DNA of 64,000 nucleotides from Opitutaceae bacterium (GCA_028280945.1 JANQKV010000008.1:62001-126000), one strand, 5' to 3'; counted from the stretch's first letter, positions 8,546 to 17,104 are shown. Numbers and translations: made by a program. Notes: a model not told the origin generated them from the letters alone.

Positions 8546-9436
8546 TTAAGCGGCGGCTTCCGTGGAATGGCTTTGTTTAAGGCGTTGGAAATATACATCC
8601 TCAAGATCGGGATGCTTTGCCGAGAATCCTTCGCTAGGACTACTCTCATCACCGACGACGATTCGAATGCGACCGGCGTGGAGACGGGTCATGATCGTGC
8701 GCGGATCGGACTCCCATTTCGCCAACTCGCCGCGTTCAATCTCCTTCTGCCAGACCTTGCCTTCGAGCTCACCGCGGAGCGATTCGGGCGACCCTTGGGC
8801 CACCACTTTGCCCCCGTCGAGGATCGCCATGTCGCGGCACAAGGTGGACACGTCCTCGACGATGTGAGTGGAGAGAATCACAATAGTATTCGTCCCGATC
8901 TCGCTAAGGAAGTGGTGGAATCGATTGCGCTCGGCGGGATCCAAGCCGGCGGTGGGCTCGTCAACGATGATGAGATCGGGATTGCCCACCAAGGCCTGGG
9001 CAATCCCGAAGCGTTGGCGCATGCCTCCCGAGTAAGTATCGAGGTTCCGCCGGGCGGCGTCGGTCAAGTTGACGCGTTCGAGTAACGTCGCGACCGTTTC
9101 GTAACGGGATTGGCGGTCGCTGATGCCTTTGATCTGCGCGATATAGTCGAGCATATCCCATGCGGAGGTGCCGGGATACACCCCAAAATCCTGCGGCAGA
9201 TAGCCGAGGCGCCGCCGGATTTCTACGGGATCTCCACTCAAGCTGAACTCACCAAGGGTCACGGTGCCCGAATCCGCTTCCTGCAATGTAGCGAGGGTAT
9301 TCATCAGCGTGCTTTTGCCCGCCCCGTTTGGCCCCAGCAGACCGAACATGCCGGGACCGATGTCGAGCGAAACACGGTCGAGAGCGCGGACGCCATTGGC
9401 GTAGGTCTTGGAGAGATTTTGGATCTGTAGGTTCAT
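8546..9436 (-). CDS. ABC transporter ATP-binding protein paired with the permease/M1 fusion
   Basis: 296 residues from MNLQIQNLSKTYANG at 9436; a longer frame to 9478 lacks family resemblance. Walker A is GPNGAGKST near residue 36, the signature TYSGGMRQRFGIAQAL near 135, and Walker B LIIVDEPTAGLDP near 158, with the switch STHI. It lies 20 bp after the TonB receptor stop and 7 bp before the permease fusion, so the ATPase and permease almost surely form one inner-membrane transporter. Direction of transport is uncertain: ABC-2 systems usually export, but coupling to an outer-membrane receptor suggests a role in recovering a metal-loaded peptide-like ligand. Confidence 0.92.
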   Translation of the reverse strand: MNLQIQNLSKTYANGVRALDRVSLDIGPGMFGLLGPNGAGKSTLMNTLATLQEADSGTVTLGEFSLSGDPVEIRRRLGYLPQDFGVYPGTSAWDMLDYIAQIKGISDRQSRYETVATLLERVNLTDAARRNLDTYSGGMRQRFGIAQALVGNPDLIIVDEPTAGLDPAERNRFHHFLSEIGTNTIVILSTHIVEDVSTLCRDMAILDGGKVVAQGSPESLRGELEGKVWQKEIERGELAKWESDPRTIMTRLHAGRIRIVVGDESSPSEGFSAKHPDLEDVYFQRLKQSHSTEAAA

Positions 9437-9456
9437 CCCTTGTGCTTCGCGTGTGA

Positions 9457-11691
9457 TTATTTGAACGAACGGCCCCAATCGAGTTCGAAGCCGATTCCCG
9501 CGACGCGAGGAGCTCCGGCTTTGCCGTAGGAAGACAGACCGAAGCCAGCTCCGTTGAAGAGGGTAATGGCATATTCCTCATCAAGCAGGTTGCTGGCGAA
9601 GGCATACACCCTCCAGTTGTCGCGGCCATAGCCTACTTTGAGGCTGATGAGATGACGGGCATCCAGGGCGGTTCCGGCAATGTCGGTGACGTCGCCGTAA
9701 GACTCATCCTGATAGTCCCACACCACGGCTCCAAAGATTCCCGATTCGCCGGCATACTGAAGTCCGACCGAGGTGTCCCATTCGGGCGCAAGCACGAAGG
9801 GCGAACCCGCCAGGTTTACTCCGGCCTCGAGCGGGAAATTGCCGAACTCGGTGTGAGAGTATCCTATCGCGACGAACGAGGACCACTCGTCGGAGAGGTC
9901 GTATTCCATTTCCAGCTCGAATCCGTAGAGTTCGGCATTGCCGACGTTTTCGATGAGGGTGTCAAAACCGGGAAGGCCGCCCGGCGGCGTCACGCCAACC
10001 TGTTGGTCGGTCCAGTCAGTGTAGAAGACGTTCGAGTTAATCCGAATTCGACCTTCGGCAAAGATGCCGCGGTAGAACCATTCGTAGTTCAGGGTGTATT
10101 CGGGATCGTAGCCTTCAGCGAGACCCACAAATGGCGCGATGGTTACCCCGCCGGAGCGATAGCCGCGCGAGATGAGACCGCCCGTTGTCTGGTTGTCGTC
10201 CAATCTGTAGGTGAGGCTCACTTGGGGCAGCACATCGGTGAAATCGTCGGACGAAGCGGCCGATCCTGAGACCGGTCCAAAGGTGGTGGAGCTGGTGACC
10301 TCTCGCTCCTCGTAGTTGAATCGAATGCCGCCTCCGATGGTGACGCGATCGGTGAGGTCATATTCCGCATTGGTGAATACCGCTCCGACGCGACCGATCT
10401 CCGAGATATTTGAGTCGGTAGGCGCCCCAAAGAACCCATCGAATCCGTTCTCGTAGTCATTGTATTGTCCAAACAGACCGAAGGCGGCGCGGGCCGGACC
10501 ATCGTCATCGAACTTAAGCCGAAACTCCTGAGTGTAGAGTTGCTGGTCCTCAAACGAAGCAACGTTGAAAAACGGGAACGAGGTCAGATCTGCGTCGAAG
10601 TCGTTGTCCAACTGGAAATCCTGAATGCTGGTAACGGAATCAAACACCCAGGCTTCGTTGACTCGGAAGTGCCCCTCGAGACCGAAGAAGTGGAAGTCGG
10701 AGTCGTAGAAGTCATCGTTATCGTAGGTGTTGGTTCGGTCGTAGAATGGCGTCTGGGTGCCGTGAAAACCGAAGACGTCATTACCGCGGTCTCTCCCATA
10801 ACGGTAAGTGAAGTTGAGCGAAGTGTCGTAGTGACCGCTGGGTCGGTAAAGGAGTTGGACACGAGCATGCTGGCGATCGGTGTGGGCATACTCATCATCA
10901 TTCCGGGTGATGTTGGTAATGTAGCCTTCGCTGATGTTGGTCTCGAAGTTGACCCGGGCTGCGAGGACTTGATCGACCAGCGGGATATTCTGGGTGATTG
11001 CTCCATTGATCGTTTCGTATTCCGCGAACTCTACGCGTGCCCGTCCTTCTGAGGTGAAATTCGGATCAACATCGTTGTAGAAGACCGCTCCCGCGAGAGA
11101 GTTGGGCCCTTGAAAAACGGATTGCGGTCCCCGCAGAACCTCAACGGTCTCCACGTCCCATAGAGACGGCCCTAGGTAGGTGAGGGGGTTTTTACCCATC
11201 GGTGCCTGATTGATGAAAACTGTGGCGAGGTTGTTCGAACCAGTATCGAAGCTCGTTACCAAGGCATCGTCATTGATCCCCCGGATGGTGAAGGACCCGA
11301 ATCCGCCGGGTGCATAAGTCGCGTTAGCCATCCGACTGAAGATTTCTTCCCGACTGGTTCCGACTCCATTTTGGAGCAGGTCGTCGCCACTGAACTGAGC
11401 GACGCTGTTGGGGTTCTCCAGGATGGTGCGCCCGAGGAGATCGGATACCACCACCGGGTCCATTGTGACGACGTTGCCGTCTTGGTCCGAGGATGCGGAG
11501 GATTGGCCGCTGGCGGTGCTGTCGTAAGAAGATGAGGCACGTAGCGGATCATTTCTTCCGTCCTGCGCGAATCCAGTTGATGCAGTCAAAGCCGACAGCA
11601 ACACGAGCGGGAAAACGTTGGCAGGGAAGGGCCGCTTCGCGGCACGACGGGCATGAGTGCGATCTTTCGCGTGTGGGACTGAACAGTTCAT
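9457..11691 (-). CDS. TonB-dependent receptor of the merC2/ABC operon
   Basis: 744 residues. A basic N-region and hydrophobic core end in TGFAQ, a signal-peptidase-like site. A TonB-box region (VVTMDPVVVSD), a plug with EVLRGPQSVFQGPNSLAG and a barrel ending in aromatic F (LDWGRSFK) follow. The plug-to-barrel layout resembles receptors for iron complexes and other organic ligands; the substrate cannot be read out. Its ATG overlaps the stop of the upstream 71-residue frame (ATGA), and an ABC ATPase and permease fusion follow within 20 bp and 7 bp. A Fur-box-like palindrome 41 bp upstream of the start is the only iron-type signal in this half of the window. Confidence 0.92.
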   Translation of the reverse strand: MNCSVPHAKDRTHARRAAKRPFPANVFPLVLLSALTASTGFAQDGRNDPLRASSSYDSTASGQSSASSDQDGNVVTMDPVVVSDLLGRTILENPNSVAQFSGDDLLQNGVGTSREEIFSRMANATYAPGGFGSFTIRGINDDALVTSFDTGSNNLATVFINQAPMGKNPLTYLGPSLWDVETVEVLRGPQSVFQGPNSLAGAVFYNDVDPNFTSEGRARVEFAEYETINGAITQNIPLVDQVLAARVNFETNISEGYITNITRNDDEYAHTDRQHARVQLLYRPSGHYDTSLNFTYRYGRDRGNDVFGFHGTQTPFYDRTNTYDNDDFYDSDFHFFGLEGHFRVNEAWVFDSVTSIQDFQLDNDFDADLTSFPFFNVASFEDQQLYTQEFRLKFDDDGPARAAFGLFGQYNDYENGFDGFFGAPTDSNISEIGRVGAVFTNAEYDLTDRVTIGGGIRFNYEEREVTSSTTFGPVSGSAASSDDFTDVLPQVSLTYRLDDNQTTGGLISRGYRSGGVTIAPFVGLAEGYDPEYTLNYEWFYRGIFAEGRIRINSNVFYTDWTDQQVGVTPPGGLPGFDTLIENVGNAELYGFELEMEYDLSDEWSSFVAIGYSHTEFGNFPLEAGVNLAGSPFVLAPEWDTSVGLQYAGESGIFGAVVWDYQDESYGDVTDIAGTALDARHLISLKVGYGRDNWRVYAFASNLLDEEYAITLFNGAGFGLSSYGKAGAPRVAGIGFELDWGRSFK

Positions 11692-11903
11692 AATTTTGCA
11701 GATTTGCGTTTGGGTAGGTATTTATCGCAAATGAGACCTAATCTCAGATTCGAAGATACTCGATCGTCGGCAAGCGAAAAGTAGGTCGCTGCCGGGAAAT
11801 CGACTGCCGGACCATTTGACTTTGATGGTCCAAAATGCGGTGCGCCCTGGACGCTGAGTCCACCGTCCTTCGTCGCGACGACATGGTCGAAGTAAATAGG
11901 CAT
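11688..11903 (-). CDS. Small hypothetical protein (71 aa) translationally coupled to TonB receptor
   Basis: The frame starts MPIYFDHVVATKDGG at 11903, 60 bp after the merC2 stop, and ends in an ATGA overlap with the TonB receptor start. The overlap and tight placement support a real gene. The opening MPIY recalls FmdB-type proteins, which occupy a similar slot in the merC1 operon, but the rest shows no similarity I can defend. A Fur-like palindrome lies within its last third, so part of the frame may instead be regulatory DNA. Function unknown. Confidence 0.5.
   Translation of the reverse strand: MPIYFDHVVATKDGGLSVQGAPHFGPSKSNGPAVDFPAATYFSLADDRVSSNLRLGLICDKYLPKRKSAKL
11732..11746 (-). promoter_or_regulatory. 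Possible Fur-family operator upstream of the TonB receptor
   Basis: TGAGACCTAATCTCA is an imperfect palindrome with TGAGA/TCTCA outer arms, the same shape as the Fur-like boxes at 43789, 49961 and 59672. It lies 41 bp before the receptor start but inside the 71-residue frame, so it would act as an internal operon signal. Confidence 0.4.
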
Positions 11904-11963
11904 GGGTATTAGGCCGGCGTGACTTCCCGCTTCGTTCGTTCGAACCTTTGAAGCTGCGATCGC

Positions 11964-12536
11964 TTAGTGCTCGTGGCTGTGATCGCACTTGTGGCGGCGG
12001 CAGAGCCAAAAGTTCCGCGTGTGTCCCATTACCAGGAGCAAACCGCCAAATGAATTGAGCAGGGCTTCGCCGGTAAAAATGGAGCCGGGTCCAGCCGAGA
12101 CGATAGCGTGTTCTGCGGGGGGGCAGCAGCTTGCACAACCTGCCGCCGTCTCACTCTCTGCGGCGTGAGCCAATTCTGTGTGGGCGGCGCCCGGTTCGTA
12201 ATGGTGCCCCATGAGCTCCTGCGCGGTGGCAAACGACAACACACCGATACCCGCGGCAATCAATCCGATCACAAACCGATCACGGTGCTGTCGGCATCCG
12301 GCGAACGCTGCCAGCAGGGACGTGGGTATCACCAACAGCAACATGCCGAGGTGAAAGTTTTCACTGACCCAAACCGTGTTCGCGATCAACGGCAGGGCCA
12401 CCAACAGGATCGGTGTCGCCAAACAGTGAATTCCACACAACACGGCCAGAATAATGGCCGTGCGGTCCAACCAGGACTGGCTCTTGAAGGAGAGGGCAGA
12501 TGAAGCGGCAGTGATGGCTTCTGCGGGTGACGACAT
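11964..12536 (-). CDS. MerC-domain membrane protein, copy 2
   Basis: 190 residues with the same layout as copy 1: N-terminal MSSPAEAITAASSALSFK, four predicted membrane segments, GIHCLATPILL in the first helix, a variable His/Cys region (AAGCASCCPP), and a C-terminal LCRRHKCDHSHEH metal-ligand tail. The first ~80 residues match copy 1 with only scattered changes, and the DNA there is nearly identical; the middle has diverged. It heads the operon merC2 - 71-aa gene - TonB - ATPase - permease/M1 - methyltransferase remnant. A conserved box lies 52 bp upstream. A role in membrane transport or sensing of a soft divalent metal is inferred. Confidence 0.85.
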   Translation of the reverse strand: MSSPAEAITAASSALSFKSQSWLDRTAIILAVLCGIHCLATPILLVALPLIANTVWVSENFHLGMLLLVIPTSLLAAFAGCRQHRDRFVIGLIAAGIGVLSFATAQELMGHHYEPGAAHTELAHAAESETAAGCASCCPPAEHAIVSAGPGSIFTGEALLNSFGGLLLVMGHTRNFWLCRRHKCDHSHEH

Positions 12537-12587
12537 GGGAAAAGCGTGGACGAATAGATGGGACTGCGGGCGGTTGTTTCAGGCACT

Positions 12588-12610
12588 CTAGCAAAGTCGT
12601 CAAGGGGGGG
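12588..12610 (-). promoter_or_regulatory. Conserved regulatory box, copy 2 (upstream of merC2)
   Basis: Minus strand C-run followed by CTTGACGACTTTGCTAG then AGTGC, 52 bp before merC2. It is arranged back to back with copy 3 at 12736, which faces the FAD gene, so one ~225-bp intergenic region carries two outward-facing copies. Confidence 0.75.
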
Positions 12611-12729
12611 CAAACGACCAGCGGAAGCGTGAAGTTGAGTCCGCGCGAGCGGGGGCGCGTCACCACTGCTCTGCTGGAGTCAACCGGCCCTTGCAGCGCT
12701 TGTACCGGTTGGGTGCAAAGAGACGTCGC

Positions 12730-12752
12730 CCCCCTCTTGACGACTTTGCTAG
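12730..12752 (+). promoter_or_regulatory. Conserved regulatory box, copy 3 (upstream of FAD/FeoB operon)
   Basis: CCCCCCT precedes CTTGACGACTTTGCTAG (17-mer at 12736-12752), then AGTGC. The first possible ATG of the FAD gene is only 10 bp further on; if translation starts at the later ATG at 12796 the spacing becomes 43 bp, closer to the ~51 bp seen at both merC genes. Confidence 0.75.
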
Positions 12753-12762
12753 AGTGCGAGCT

Positions 12763-13902
12763 ATGGCCAGCGAAATGGTAGATCCGGACAAGCTGATGGA
12801 CGTAATTGTTGTGGGCGGAGGCCCGGCCGGAATCGGCATGGGGCTAGTGCTGAGGGACTTGGGAGTCGATCGATTTGGGATTCTGGAACGTCATGAGCTG
12901 GGCGCCTCCTTTCGCCGTTGGCCAAAAGAGATGCGATTCATCACGCCGTCTTTTAACGCGAATGCTTTTGGCATGACCGATCTCAATGCGGTCAACACCG
13001 GCACCTCACCGGCGGACTTGATCGGCAATGGTCATCTCTGGGGTCGTGACTATGCGGGTTATCTTGGGGCGGTAGCGGCGCATTACCAACTCCCGTTTGT
13101 GTCCGATTGTGAGGTGCAAGCAATCTCGCGGCGGCCGGATGGCCTGTTTGACCTGCGCACCTCCCAAGGTCCGCTTTTCACCCGCTTTCTCGTGATGGCC
13201 ACCGGTGAGTTTCAGTTCCCGAATGAAACACCGTTTCCGGGGGCTGAGTTTGGACTACACACCAGTCGCGTGGAGAGCTGGATGACATTGCCGCCGGGGC
13301 CGCGGGTGGTCATTGGCGGTTACGAAAGTGGTTTGGACGCGGCGTGTGCGTTGATAGCCCGGGGTGAGTCGGTGACCGTATTGGCCGACCGTGATACCTG
13401 GACGATGGGCGAGGACTGGGACCCGAGCGTGATCATCGCGCCGCGCACGCGCGAACGCCTGCAGAAGGCGCTTGCAACCGATCGATTGCGTCTGCGGCCA
13501 GGTACCCGGGTGGAGCGGATCGAACGCTCCGGGGAAGACTTCATCGTTGGTTTGGCCGAGGGCGAATCCGTGGTGACGAAACTTCCGCCGATCCTGGCCA
13601 CAGGCTTTCACAGTGGGACAACGCGGTGGCCCAAACTGTTTGCGCACACGCCGCAGGGGCACCCCCGCCTGACGGAGAGCGACGAATCGGTGCGCATGCC
13701 CGGCGTGTTCTTGGTGGGCCCCCAGGTGCGCCATGAGAAAGTGGTGTTTTGCTTCATCTACAAATTCCGGCAACGTTTCGCAGTGGTGGGGGCGCAAATC
13801 GGCCGCCGCCTGGATCTCGACCTTGCTCCGCTGGAAGCCTACCGCGCGAAGGGCATGTATCTGGACGACCTGTCCTGCTGCCTGGCGAAGTGTGACTGCT
13901 GA
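12763..13902 (+). CDS. FAD/NAD(P)-dependent oxidoreductase with C-terminal cysteine cluster
   Basis: Up to 379 residues. The FAD dinucleotide fold starts at DVIVVGGGPAGIGMGL (residues ~13-28) and a second Rossmann motif (RVVIGGYESGLDAA) lies near residue 185, as in flavin monooxygenase/thioredoxin-reductase-like enzymes. The protein ends SCCLAKCDC, four cysteines in the last eight residues, which could bind metal or shuttle electrons. Starts at 12763 or 12796 (MDVIVV) are both plausible; the box spacing favours the later one. It is followed after 26 bp by a FeoB-like transporter that has its own Cys clusters. The pair may form a redox-coupled metal uptake unit, by analogy to reduction before Feo transport. 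No substrate is known to me. Confidence 0.85.
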   Translation: MASEMVDPDKLMDVIVVGGGPAGIGMGLVLRDLGVDRFGILERHELGASFRRWPKEMRFITPSFNANAFGMTDLNAVNTGTSPADLIGNGHLWGRDYAGYLGAVAAHYQLPFVSDCEVQAISRRPDGLFDLRTSQGPLFTRFLVMATGEFQFPNETPFPGAEFGLHTSRVESWMTLPPGPRVVIGGYESGLDAACALIARGESVTVLADRDTWTMGEDWDPSVIIAPRTRERLQKALATDRLRLRPGTRVERIERSGEDFIVGLAEGESVVTKLPPILATGFHSGTTRWPKLFAHTPQGHPRLTESDESVRMPGVFLVGPQVRHEKVVFCFIYKFRQRFAVVGAQIGRRLDLDLAPLEAYRAKGMYLDDLSCCLAKCDC

Positions 13903-13928
13903 TTGAAGTTCCCCCGAACGTTTTCTGT

Positions 13929-15584
13929 ATGTCTGAAGATACCTCAACCGTGGTCATGGCTGGTCTTGAGTCCGTGGGCAAATCTGCGCTCTTTCGCGGC
14001 CTTTCCCACCAGGCTACCGGAGATGAAGCCAACTTTCGCGGTTCCACGGTGGTGTGTCGGCGCTGTTACTTGGCCGATTGTGATTGTCATATTGTGGACT
14101 CGCCGGGGCTGCGCACCGCGGCTGACAGTGCGGCGACGTCCCTCGCGCTGGAACAGATTTCTGCGGCTGACACCGTATTGCTGGTCGCCCGAGGCACCCA
14201 TGCCCAGAGTGAAGTCGAATCGCTGTTGCGGGAGCTGAGCCTGGCCGGTCGGCGGGCGGCGCTGGCGCTCACTTTCGCCGACAAGGCCCCGGCTGAATTG
14301 GAACAACTGGCGGTCCATTACCGGACGACGTTGGGCATCCCCGTGGTGGTGGTAAATGCCCGCGAGCTGACATCGGAGGCGCGCGAGCGTGTGATCGCGG
14401 CGGTGCGCTCGCCCCGGGTGCTGCGTATGCCGGCAGGGGGAACGGCGCGTGCGGCGCCGTTCAAACTCGCTCAGGTGCGACCATCGGAGACGTGGTTTGA
14501 GCGCCCGGCCGCGGGACCATGGCTGGCACTCGCGGCGCTGGTCGTATTGTTTGCGGTGCCGGTGTGGTTGGCGTTCACGTTTTCGGGTTGGTTTCAGCCA
14601 TGGGTGGACGAGGCGGTGATTGATCCCCTCGTGCGGTCGCTGGAAGGATGGCCGGAGCTGGCGCAAACTCTGCTCACGGGCAGCTATGGCGTGCTGACCT
14701 TGGGATGGTACTCCTTCCTGTGGGCGTTCCCCGTGGTTGCCTTGCTCGGACTCAGCGTGGCGTTGACCGAGGAGATGGGAATCAAGGATCGCATTACGAC
14801 GGCGCTGGATCCGTGGCTACGGCGGATCGGGCTGGCGGGCCGGGATCTCATTCCGGTGCTGAGTGGGTTTGGTTGCAACGTGGTGGCGGTTTTTCAATCG
14901 CGCGCGTGTTCCAGCTGCACCCGCCGGAGTTGTGTATCGATGATCTCCTTTGGCTCAGGTTGCAGCTATCAGATCGGGGCCACGCTGGCCGTATTTGGTG
15001 CAGGCGGCCATGGGTGGTTGTTTATCCCCTATTTGGTGCTGCTGGTTGCGGTAGGCGCACTGCACACCCGGATTTGGCATGGTGGGGCAGTGTCGGCTCC
15101 GTTGAATCCGCTCAATGAGCGTTCATTTTTGCAGCGCCCGACTTGGCGGGCCCTGGGCTGGCGACTCAAGGCGACGCTGCAGCAGTTTCTTCTGCAGGCG
15201 ATGCCCATCTTTTTGGGGATCTGCGTCGCCTGTGCGCTGCTCGCCCGCTACGGCGTAATGGACACGCTGGCCCGATGGGCCGCGCCGTTGATGGGGTGGT
15301 TCGCTCTTCCGGCCGAAGTGGCACCGGGAATCTTGTTTTCGATCCTGCGCAAGGACGGGCTGCTGGTACTGAATGTCGGGGAAGGGGCCATGCTGGCCGC
15401 CTTGACGGCTTCACAGGTGTTGGTCCTGGTTTGGCTGGCGTCTACCCTCACCGCCTGCCTCGTGACTCTCTGGACGGTGGGGCGTGAACTGGGGGCAGGC
15501 TTTGCCTTCAAGGTCGCCGGGCGGCAGGCGCTCACCGCCGTGATCAGTGGCTGGTTGTTGGCGATTATTCTCTCCTTGGTGTAA
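13929..15584 (+). CDS. FeoB-like GTPase/transporter with unusual cysteine-rich segments
   Basis: 551 residues against 700-800 for typical FeoB. The N-terminal G domain has G1 GLESVGKS (residues 12-19) and G3 DSPG; the G4 position reads TFAD instead of NKxD, so nucleotide specificity may be relaxed. Between G1 and G3 is a C-x2-C-x4-C-x-C cluster (VCRRCYLADCDC). The membrane part keeps the FeoB gate feature GFGCNV, followed by a five-cysteine stretch (RACSSCTRRSCVSMI...SGCSYQIG) where FeoB normally has few. Eight or more membrane segments follow. There is no FeoA partner. Under the same box as hisI, cobW and merC genes, it is more likely a zinc or other thiophilic-metal importer than the housekeeping iron FeoB; this is inference. 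Confidence 0.85.
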   Translation: MSEDTSTVVMAGLESVGKSALFRGLSHQATGDEANFRGSTVVCRRCYLADCDCHIVDSPGLRTAADSAATSLALEQISAADTVLLVARGTHAQSEVESLLRELSLAGRRAALALTFADKAPAELEQLAVHYRTTLGIPVVVVNARELTSEARERVIAAVRSPRVLRMPAGGTARAAPFKLAQVRPSETWFERPAAGPWLALAALVVLFAVPVWLAFTFSGWFQPWVDEAVIDPLVRSLEGWPELAQTLLTGSYGVLTLGWYSFLWAFPVVALLGLSVALTEEMGIKDRITTALDPWLRRIGLAGRDLIPVLSGFGCNVVAVFQSRACSSCTRRSCVSMISFGSGCSYQIGATLAVFGAGGHGWLFIPYLVLLVAVGALHTRIWHGGAVSAPLNPLNERSFLQRPTWRALGWRLKATLQQFLLQAMPIFLGICVACALLARYGVMDTLARWAAPLMGWFALPAEVAPGILFSILRKDGLLVLNVGEGAMLAALTASQVLVLVWLASTLTACLVTLWTVGRELGAGFAFKVAGRQALTAVISGWLLAIILSLV

Positions 15585-15594
15585 ATTCATTCAA

Positions 15595-16419
15595 ATGATG
15601 CGTGGTTCTCCTTCATCTTTTTTCCCTGACCGAAAGGGCTCCCGCTTGGGGGGTGACATTGGCTATGTCCCCGACAATTCGGCGTGTTCACTGCCGCCGT
15701 CGGAGCCGGTTCCGGAGCTCGTGCCCGCCACCTCGGAAGACCTCGTCGTTTCGATGCGGCGGTTGACCGGGGTATGCTCTGACTATTTGGCCACGGGGCC
15801 GCGCATTGGCTTGGAACCCACTACGGAACACTTGTTACGGGTCGTGAATGCGGCAGTGGCCTACGGTGACGGAGCTCCGAAGCAATCCTTTGGCGATGAC
15901 GTGGAAGGCTATTTCCTTTCGGGGCTGCTGGAGGAGCTGTTGCAGCAGCCCAGCAACCTCTTTGTAGGCACCCGCCTGCTGCACGGTCAGGAAATGCCGG
16001 TGCCGATCAGCGAAGAGCAGTGGCGAGAGTGCTTGAGTGTTTTGCGGGCCGCCATCATCCGCGGCGACGTGGAGGTTGGAGGCAAATCCGAGGTGGTTCG
16101 CTACCAGGGAGCGAATCGGCCGGGGCACATGTTTATTCCCACGCTGCCCGACGCCTCCGGCGATTCGACCACCGACCGCACGTCGTCGGAGCAACTTGGT
16201 GCGATCAAGCGCTGGACCCGCGACTACCTGGGTTTGGTCGAAGACGATGTGGTGATCGTGAATGAGCTCAACTGTCGCGACCCCGGATGTCCCGTGGTGG
16301 AGACGGCCGTGGTGGTTTTTGCCGAGCGGTGCACGATGCGCTGGAAATTTGAGCGGCCGGGCTTTGCGGTCACCAAGGCGATGCTGGAACAAACCCTGTC
16401 CCGGCCGCCGAAGACGTGA
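15595..16419 (+). CDS. Unrecognised protein with C-terminal C-x2-PGCP-x-VET domain
   Basis: 274 residues from the first of two adjacent ATGs, 10 bp after the FeoB-like gene; probably the third gene of that operon. The N-terminal ~170 residues are soluble-looking and unfamiliar. The C-terminal ~75 residues (IKRWTRDYLGL...NCRDPGCPVVETAVVVF...RWKFERPGFAVTKAMLEQTL) align along their length with the 94-residue protein at 61200-61484, including the CxDPGCPxVET core. The two cysteines and the acidic Glu could bind a metal. No membrane segment or signal is visible. Location suggests an intracellular accessory to metal uptake; function unknown. Confidence 0.75.
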   Translation: MMRGSPSSFFPDRKGSRLGGDIGYVPDNSACSLPPSEPVPELVPATSEDLVVSMRRLTGVCSDYLATGPRIGLEPTTEHLLRVVNAAVAYGDGAPKQSFGDDVEGYFLSGLLEELLQQPSNLFVGTRLLHGQEMPVPISEEQWRECLSVLRAAIIRGDVEVGGKSEVVRYQGANRPGHMFIPTLPDASGDSTTDRTSSEQLGAIKRWTRDYLGLVEDDVVIVNELNCRDPGCPVVETAVVVFAERCTMRWKFERPGFAVTKAMLEQTLSRPPKT

Positions 16420-16519
16420 ACGACCTGCGGTTCGGCGCTGGATCGCGGGGTGCATCGCCAGATCACGCCAGAGGACGGACAAGCTTGCCGAACGACTCGG
16501 ATGGTCCATCTTTGTCCGC

Positions 16520-16753
16520 ATGGGCATGACCGTTGATCAACTCGTTTCTGAAATCCGATCCCTGCCTCACGATGTGGTGGCCGATGTGGTGGATCGAGTG
16601 TTGTTCGAGTCGCACGGCGGGCAGGACCCGGAGCAAGCGCGGGATTGGTCACAGACGGTTCACCGTCGCATCGATGAGATTCGCAGCGGCGCTGTGGAGG
16701 GCATCTCCGGCGACGATACGGCTGCTAAGGTCCGTCGCATCGTGGGCCGGTGA
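16520..16753 (+). CDS. Addiction-module antitoxin-like small protein
   Basis: 77 residues from MGMTVDQLVSEIRSLP. The helical N-terminus followed by a HRRIDEIRSGAVEGISGDDTAAKVRRI tail is typical of the short 'putative addiction module component' family that pairs with ParE/RelE toxins. Its TGA overlaps the GTG start of the next gene (GTGA), which indicates translational coupling. It begins about 100 bp after the FeoB-linked gene. Confidence 0.8.
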   Translation: MGMTVDQLVSEIRSLPHDVVADVVDRVLFESHGGQDPEQARDWSQTVHRRIDEIRSGAVEGISGDDTAAKVRRIVGR

Positions 16754-17046
16754 AATCGCATGTCTTCCATCCCGAGGCCGACGCTGAATACGCTGAAGCG
16801 GCCCTCTACTACGCCGAGCGGGGGGAGAATCTAGGCGGTCGGTTTTACGATGAAATCGAGCGGGTGATCGCTGAGATCAAAACTGCTCCGGACCGCTTTC
16901 GGGCCTACGATCCTCCGGCCCGGCGCAATCTGGCGCGCGACTTCCCTTATGCGGTGGTCTACCTCGATGAGCCGGACCGAATCTGGATCTTGGCAGTGGT
17001 GCACCTGCGCCGTGAACCGGGTTACTGGCGGAAACGTTTGGCTTAG
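16750..17046 (+). CDS. ParE/RelE-family toxin
   Basis: 98 residues, GTG start overlapping the antitoxin stop. The fold signature is clear: HPEADAEYAEAALYYAERG (helix), FYDEIERVIAEIKTAPDRFRAY, RRNLARDFPYAVVYLDEPDRIWILAVVHLRREPGYW (central strands and C-terminal Arg/Tyr). ParE members poison gyrase, RelE members cleave mRNA; sequence alone does not decide which. Together with the preceding gene it is a complete toxin-antitoxin pair beside the Wadjet system. Confidence 0.85.
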   Translation: MKSHVFHPEADAEYAEAALYYAERGENLGGRFYDEIERVIAEIKTAPDRFRAYDPPARRNLARDFPYAVVYLDEPDRIWILAVVHLRREPGYWRKRLA

Positions 17047-17104
17047 CTCACGGGCTCTCACGTCACAACGTGATAGGGGTGTGATCCCATTCGGCTAGCC
17101 TCGT

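Noticed and set aside
11688..11903. Calling the 71-residue frame an FmdB protein
   Set aside because: Only the first four residues resemble FmdB; no cysteines in ribbon spacing and no other family motif.
3953..12536. Mercury resistance operon
   Set aside because: MerC-domain proteins are present twice but there is no merA, merT, merP or merR; the neighbours are TonB/ABC uptake genes.
12691..12762. Extending the FAD gene upstream to 12691
   Set aside because: The extension would translate the regulatory box (PPLDDFAR) and lacks family similarity; the same box translation occurs before unrelated genes.
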